Source: Pratylenchus scribneri (lineage: Eukaryota > Nematoda > Chromadorea > Rhabditida > Pratylenchidae). Taken from it: a DNA stretch of 64,000 nt. The DNA lies in contig JAQSEB010000155.1 of assembly GCA_030063045.1 (NCBI GenBank), positions 310,001 through 374,000 on the forward strand, given 5' to 3'. Made by a program: the position numbers and the translations under genes. The notes beneath the pieces were generated by a model. The model worked only from the letters and a program-made list of their open reading frames with translations, had not been told where the DNA came from and searched no databases. This document shows, piece by piece, positions 60,601 to 64,000 of the stretch. The number at the start of each line of letters is the position of its first letter. Position 1 is the first letter of the stretch.

Positions 60601-60795
60601 CCTAAATATGGGCCCCCAATGGTTCGCACCTGTTCTCACTCCAACCCATTTGTAGATGCTGTTTTTCTCCCTTTCCCGATACACATTCGACCATCGTTCG
60701 TCCGGATCAAATCGGCCATGATGGCCACCACCACCTCCATCCGTTCCGCCATCTCCATTTCGACGTATGCGCGAAAGAATGGAACGAATTTTCAT
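48665..60795 (-). CDS. osm-9: TRPV cation channel, OSM-9/Inactive type
   Basis: Eighteen exons join in frame to 1,126 aa. Exon coordinates, 5' to 3': 60795-60630, 60048-59671, 58270-57990, 57376-57347, 57292-57152, 57104-57020, 56498-56383, 56333-56211, 55205-55095, 55047-54817, 54095-53895, 53105-53034, 52987-52898, 52070-51891, 51463-51161, 50260-50114, 50045-49713, 49057-48665. After a basic Gly-rich N-terminus, ankyrin repeats span about 130-330 ([26 protein letters not shown]). S1-S4 lie in exons 8-10, S5 in exon 11. The pore helix and filter follow ([17 protein letters not shown], ending residue 621), then S6 ([24 protein letters not shown]) and a TRP-box-like AEKAWRQQ. The post-S6 block [20 protein letters not shown] matches my memory of the OSM-9/Inactive subfamily rather than OCR/Nanchung. 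OSM-9 works in sensory cilia in chemo-, osmo- and mechanosensation; that role here is inference. The C-terminal third is low-complexity Ser/Gly/Gln-rich. All introns are GT-AG; several carry arrays and elements. Confidence 0.92.
49370..49640. repeat. Intronic repeat shared with 52300-52640
   Basis: Shares ordered blocks with the other TRPV intron: a CCTATT...CTTACTGTACC-type block, CACCCTATC-AT-CAA-ATATTG, AATC(T/C)GC(C/T)TTTATTAACCCAC and AAGGATAATTTAAAGTC. Extent about 270 bp, diverged. Confidence 0.55.
50330..51045. repeat. Minisatellite B2 in TRPV intron
   Basis: About 22 units of 27-33 bp, GTTCGCCAAGTTTTA followed by TTTTTCTTTCCGGAAAA or shortened variants. A block of about 300 bp of mixed units occurs twice (about 50510-50620 with what follows, and 50800-50910 with what follows). 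It lies within TRPV intron 50261-51160. Confidence 0.95.
51538..51830. mobile_element. Foldback element F1 copy in TRPV intron
   Basis: GGCGAAAAGATTTTAGCG on the left and AAAAATTTTTTCGCCATTTT on the right. Centre: AAACCATATTATGGTTTT. Confidence 0.65.
52081..52240. mobile_element. Short TIR element in TRPV intron
   Basis: ACCGTATTTGCTATATTAAA and AGCCCA on the left mirror GGGTTTCTAATAAAG and AAATACGGT on the right. About 155 bp, no coding content. Confidence 0.55.
52300..52640. repeat. Intronic repeat shared with 49370-49640
   Basis: The longer of the two diverged copies. It continues into TTTTAAAGTCGAGTGTGCC and a CCGGTTCATTAGGCC segment absent or altered in the other copy. Confidence 0.55.
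53468..53640. repeat. Dispersed repeat F7 copy
   Basis: GTCCAAATTTGG, AAAACTCGGTTTTCG and TCTCTAACCGAAAGCAAC blocks in TRPV intron 11. Confidence 0.45.
54160..54740. repeat. Low-complexity AAATTTTT tract in TRPV intron
   Basis: About 580 bases of overlapping AAAAATTTCTAAAAAATTT-type words, nearly free of G and C. Probably the decayed product of slippage; no unit length is clear. Confidence 0.7.
55335..55650. mobile_element. Foldback element F1 copy in TRPV intron
   Basis: Best-preserved F1 palindrome: AATAGGTTTTATCGGTTTAG and CCTAAACCCCTAAACCTTG on the left; TTTTAGGGTTTAGGGGTC and AAACGATAAAACCTTTT on the right. Confidence 0.75.
56590..56930. mobile_element. Foldback element F2 copy in TRPV intron
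   Basis: AACTTTGCGCCATTTATGAT and AACTCATCAAGG on the left; GGTGAGTTATGATCAATGGG on the right, with AATTAAAGAGCTGA / TGCTATTTAATTTGA inside. Confidence 0.6.
57715..57915. mobile_element. Foldback element F9 copy in TRPV intron
   Basis: GGCCATATAACTTGGCCATA on the left and GCCAATTTATATGACTCGC on the right, with TTAAGAATCTG near the right end as in 47800-48010. Confidence 0.6.
58360..58941. repeat. Minisatellite C in TRPV intron, with higher-order structure
   Basis: About 17 units. The long form is 35 bp (GCCTAATTTGCCCGATTCTG, then ATTTTGTGTGTTTTT). Shorter forms of about 24 bp read GTTTTGCCCCATTCTGATT. The run of short forms at 58550-58630 recurs at about 58812-58890, giving a higher-order period near 262 bp. 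Confidence 0.9.
58942..59549. mobile_element. hAT element, 608 bp, non-autonomous
   Basis: Ends TAGGATTCAGCGGTATCGG and CCGATACCGCCGAACCCTA are inverted repeats. Flanks are GTTTTGCC on both sides (58934-58941 and 59550-59557), an exact 8-bp duplication. The subterminal regions are packed with GGTATTG/AATACCG and GGTAACGG/CCGTTACC motifs. It inserted at the edge of minisatellite C. Because GTTTTGCC also occurs in the array unit, the duplication could partly reflect the array. Confidence 0.85.
59092..59256 (+). pseudogene. hAT transposase C-terminal fragment
   Basis: Inside the 608-bp hAT element, an open stretch reads [20 protein letters not shown] then [14 protein letters not shown] and an acidic tail to TAA. 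The pattern R-x(2)-L...LSGE-x-AE-x-(I/L)L-V-x-K-x-NL is the end of the hAT dimerisation domain. No catalytic part is present, so this is a deletion derivative. Confidence 0.65.
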
Positions 60796-63700
60796 TTAAT
60801 TGAGGCAAATAGTTGATTGATTATCATTTCATCTATTTGAGAACAATGAAATAATAAATGATAATTAATATTTGGTAAATATAAAATAATAATAAATAAA
60901 TTGTTGAGAATGGCAATTTCTGTTCTGTGGAGAAAAATTTCCATTGTTTCAATGACATTGATCTATTTATTCTAGTATATTACGGAGCGGGACTGTTAGT
61001 AGCGTGGCCGTTATGTGGAGAAAGCTAATAAGTAATAGCTAACAGGAAAGTTATTAAATTGACCATGGGATTTCTTAAATGGGCCGAGGTATTCTGCTGG
61101 GGTATAATTTGTTTCAAAAGTGAAGTCCCTTTTCTTTAATACGGTTCAGTTTAGTAGAAGTAGGATAATGTCAGTTTTTCCAAAGTGTCGGTTTGAAAAC
61201 CCGGTTTTCGCTTTTCGAAAAAATATCGATTTTCGATTTCTGGTTCTTCTATTTTAGGTTATTTTGGGCAAAATTTCAAAATTTTGCTTTGAAATTTTGT
61301 CAATTTTATCAAGTCGAAACCTACTCTCTCTTACTCATACAGTTAGGATGCGTTTTATTAAAATAAAAACCGTTCCACCAGTAACCGAGCTTAGCCATGT
61401 ATAATTACATTTACATTGATAAAGAGAGGCTATATTTTATTCACAAAAATATTGGCTTAAAATGATGTAAAATGATGGGAATTTGTGAAATTGCGCACTC
61501 GCATGGATTCCAAATTTCTTCGACCAAAAGCCACCAAAAAGAGAATGCAGCCGCCATATTTTGATTCCTCGCGGTGGTTTTAAAATGTGTGCCGCCGGTC
61601 GCCGGTGTTCCCTTTCGCCTCCCAAACAAATATTGGTTGGTTGGCCATTGCCGTTGCCAATTTTGTGCGCCTTTCCTCACCTCCAATTTTTCTTCAATTG
61701 TCGGCCAACACCCTCCATTTTCCTCCAAAGTTTACCCACGCAAAAAGCCACCATTTCCTGTGCCAATAATTCTGCTCTGGCATTCGTCTTTATTAATTGG
61801 GTTGGCAAGCGGCGCGCAATCTTCGCCAAATATTTCAGTAAAATTTCCCATTACTCCCAGGCGGCTTCCCCCCCCCCCCGTACATATTCTTTATTAGATT
61901 TAATTGAAAATAGTGGCAATGGCAAGGTGGAAAGGCGAATGGCGTGCGCATTGGGGGAATTGGGAACCATGGAAAATTGTTGGAGGCCCACATGAACCGG
62001 TACACAAAATTGGACAGGCGAGCGTACGGATATGAAGAAAAGAAAGCGGCAGCTGAAATTGGACCATTTGTTGGCGGATTTTGCGCTGAAATTTGTTTAT
62101 GAAAAAATGAACTGAGCAGGGGAAGGGCCGTTAATTTGGTTTCATTTTCATGATGGACAAATGCTTTACCAATATCTTTGAAGAATGAAAATACAGCTCT
62201 ACTTGGCGGATAAGAGGAGATCAATTTTGCGCGGTGTTCCCTTTGAATGGAATGCGCAGCGCGGGCAACGCTTTTAATCAACTTTTGGCCAATTTTTTAA
62301 GAGAAAGGCACTGGAAGGGTTTTTGCCAAAAGGAAATTTATTGGTCGAAAAAAAATTCACTGGCTCCTTGGAAACCATTTTTAGGGAATTGAATGATATG
62401 AAATGGAAGGTGGAATATAAAAATTCAGAGAAATATTGGAATTGTTTAGGAGGAAATGGCAATGGCAAAAGGAAGGTAAAAATGTGCAGATTTAAATGAT
62501 GCCAATTTGCTATAGCTGATGGAACAAAAACCGTAAAATTTTAAATCCAAAAAGACTCGTAATTCAAACCTAGGGATTATTAAGGTTGATTAATTCAAGT
62601 CTTAAGTGATTGCTGATTATGTTATCAAAAAAGTCTGCATTGTTTGCCGTCCCACAAGGAAATAATGCCAAAGGCAGATATCACATATCACAATGAATAA
62701 TTTTAATTTTAAATGAATGCTTGGTCTTCTTCCTTCTTCCTGTCCATTGTAATTTTTAATTATTAATTCGTTGAAGAAAAGCATCACGATTATGCAAGTG
62801 ATTCGAGAAAATCAATGACAACAATTAAGAATATTTCAATACTCATTTCAATATTTTGGTTATTTTGATTATAATTTTGAATCCAAAAAGGGCTGGTGAT
62901 TCTTTAATTAGAAATTAGGGAATGTATTGAATGGGCATATTTTAATTCAAATGATTGTGCCATCAGAAAGTTCAGCGTTCTTGTCCAGTCCCACATGAAA
63001 TTCCAAAGGTGAATTTGAATAATTGTGGCAGAATTACAAATATTTGATTTAACTTCTTCCATTCTAATTTTTGATTAATTCGTTGAAGAAAAGCATCACA
63101 AGTATGCCCAAAAATAAAAAAAAATTTATACCACAGTTAGGGGACATTTAAATTTAAACACTGTCAGCCTGTGCCTCTGCCACTTTTGTCTCTATTATAA
63201 ACGGTGAGGAAATAACTTATCCGAACTGCTGATATACTGTAGTACAAAATATCTTATACCGTATAACCTCTTTTAGAGCCTCTCCCTCTATTAATTCCCC
63301 AGTCTCGATTTTGAGAACCCATAGCTCCTAGTCCTAGTAAGGTGAACATTAAAAAAATTTTTAGTTGCATTGTATAAATTTTTTCTAAAATCCAAACTTA
63401 AAAAACTTTGAGTGAGTATAATAGATTAATTTTTTTCTCACTCATGATTTAAGGATCGAATTTGCCAGAAATTGTATTCGAATATTTGTTGATTGTTGAT
63501 AGAAAATGAAATGTATTTACAAAATATATCTACAATCCATATAATCCATATAAAATCATCTTCCAATTCTGAAAAAAAAGGAAAAATTGTTGAATGGCAG
63601 AAACGTGGTTTGGTTTGGATGGGGAGAATGCCATGCCTTGAAGGTGGTTCTATAGAATTTGTATTCTTATCTTTTGTACAGTGCGGAATGGACGGATGGA

Positions 63701-64000
63701 TGGAAAGGCAATGATGGGGCAATGGAGAGGATTTAACTGCCAATGGAGGGGATTGCGTGGGATTGAGATGTAAAAAGTGAGGGAGGAGTGAAGGCTTTAT
63801 TCGGGATTAGCCGCTCCCACAAAAGAGAATGGAGGAGAAAGGCCAAATAAATATGATGATGGCCAAATGGATGAGTGCCATCAACAAATGTGTGGAAAAG
63901 TCGGGTAAATGGGCGAGAATTGGTGAAAGTTGAGTGAGTGAGGAGGATTTATTGGGTCCATCTGGCACAATTAATCCCTCAGCGGGGCCGATTTGAGTGA
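60796..64000. other. Intergenic region upstream of the TRPV gene
   Basis: Contains an F7 copy (61160-61345), an 11-base C run near 61869 and an F6 fragment (63270-63345). Two regions with locally higher GC (61500-62300 and 63600-64000) contain open frames on both strands, but I found no joined exons or known domain. They could be 5' or UTR sequence of neighbouring genes. Confidence 0.45.
61160..61345. repeat. Dispersed repeat F7 copy
   Basis: Starts AGTAGGATAATGTCAG and ends CAAGTCGAAACCTACTC, with AAACCCGGTTTTCG inside. Confidence 0.5.

Noticed and set aside
61561..61995. 144-codon plus-strand open frame upstream of the TRPV gene
   Set aside because: Overlapping open frames exist on both strands, there is no recognisable domain or splice partner, and the composition changes through a poly-C run.

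Overview
The window is AT-rich eukaryotic DNA whose gene content, short exons and intron style point to a nematode. It holds an OSM-9/Inactive-type TRPV channel, a SUP-18-type iodotyrosine deiodinase, a class IX (HUM-7-type) myosin, a FLYWCH finger protein and a sigma-like GST. Six of about 74 introns I could place use GC-AG sites, and GC-AG introns are, as I recall, enriched in cyst nematodes. That hints at a tylenchomorph but does not prove it. All gene models were built by hand from splice signals and reading phase; no search was run.

Layout. 2.4-6.9 kb (+): an adenosine-receptor-like class A GPCR in six exons, its introns filled with foldback elements. 8.6-14.0 kb (+): a tandem cluster of one apparently intact and three damaged copies of a small unrecognised protein with a His...Asn-Cys-Gln arrangement like circularly permuted papain-fold enzymes (PPPDE/LRAT-like). 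14.6-32.1 kb (-): a complete 34-exon class IX myosin (RA, motor, IQ, two C1, RhoGAP; 2,040 codons in frame). A three-exon small gene lies on the opposite strand inside one of its introns. 32.1-36.9 kb: intergenic, with a 400-bp tandem duplication and a 931-bp TIR element with a perfect 9-bp target duplication. 36.9-39.5 kb (+): a four-TM protein. 40.3-43.4 kb (+): iodotyrosine deiodinase. 44.9 kb (+): FLYWCH protein. 45.5-46.8 kb (-): GST. 48.7-60.8 kb (-): TRPV channel in 18 exons (1,126 codons in frame). 60.8-64.0 kb: no gene seen.

Introns and spacers are dominated by short non-autonomous elements in at least nine recognisable families, several with clear TIRs and 8- or 9-bp target duplications, and one nested inside another. 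One 608-bp hAT element still carries the end of a transposase. Five minisatellite arrays are present. Two of them, in introns of unrelated genes on opposite strands, share one unit and the same orientation relative to transcription. Two others share a TTCTTTCCGGAAAA core.

The genes do not form a pathway. The least explained items are the NCQ-protein cluster with its odd splice acceptors, the nested small gene, and the shared intronic minisatellites.
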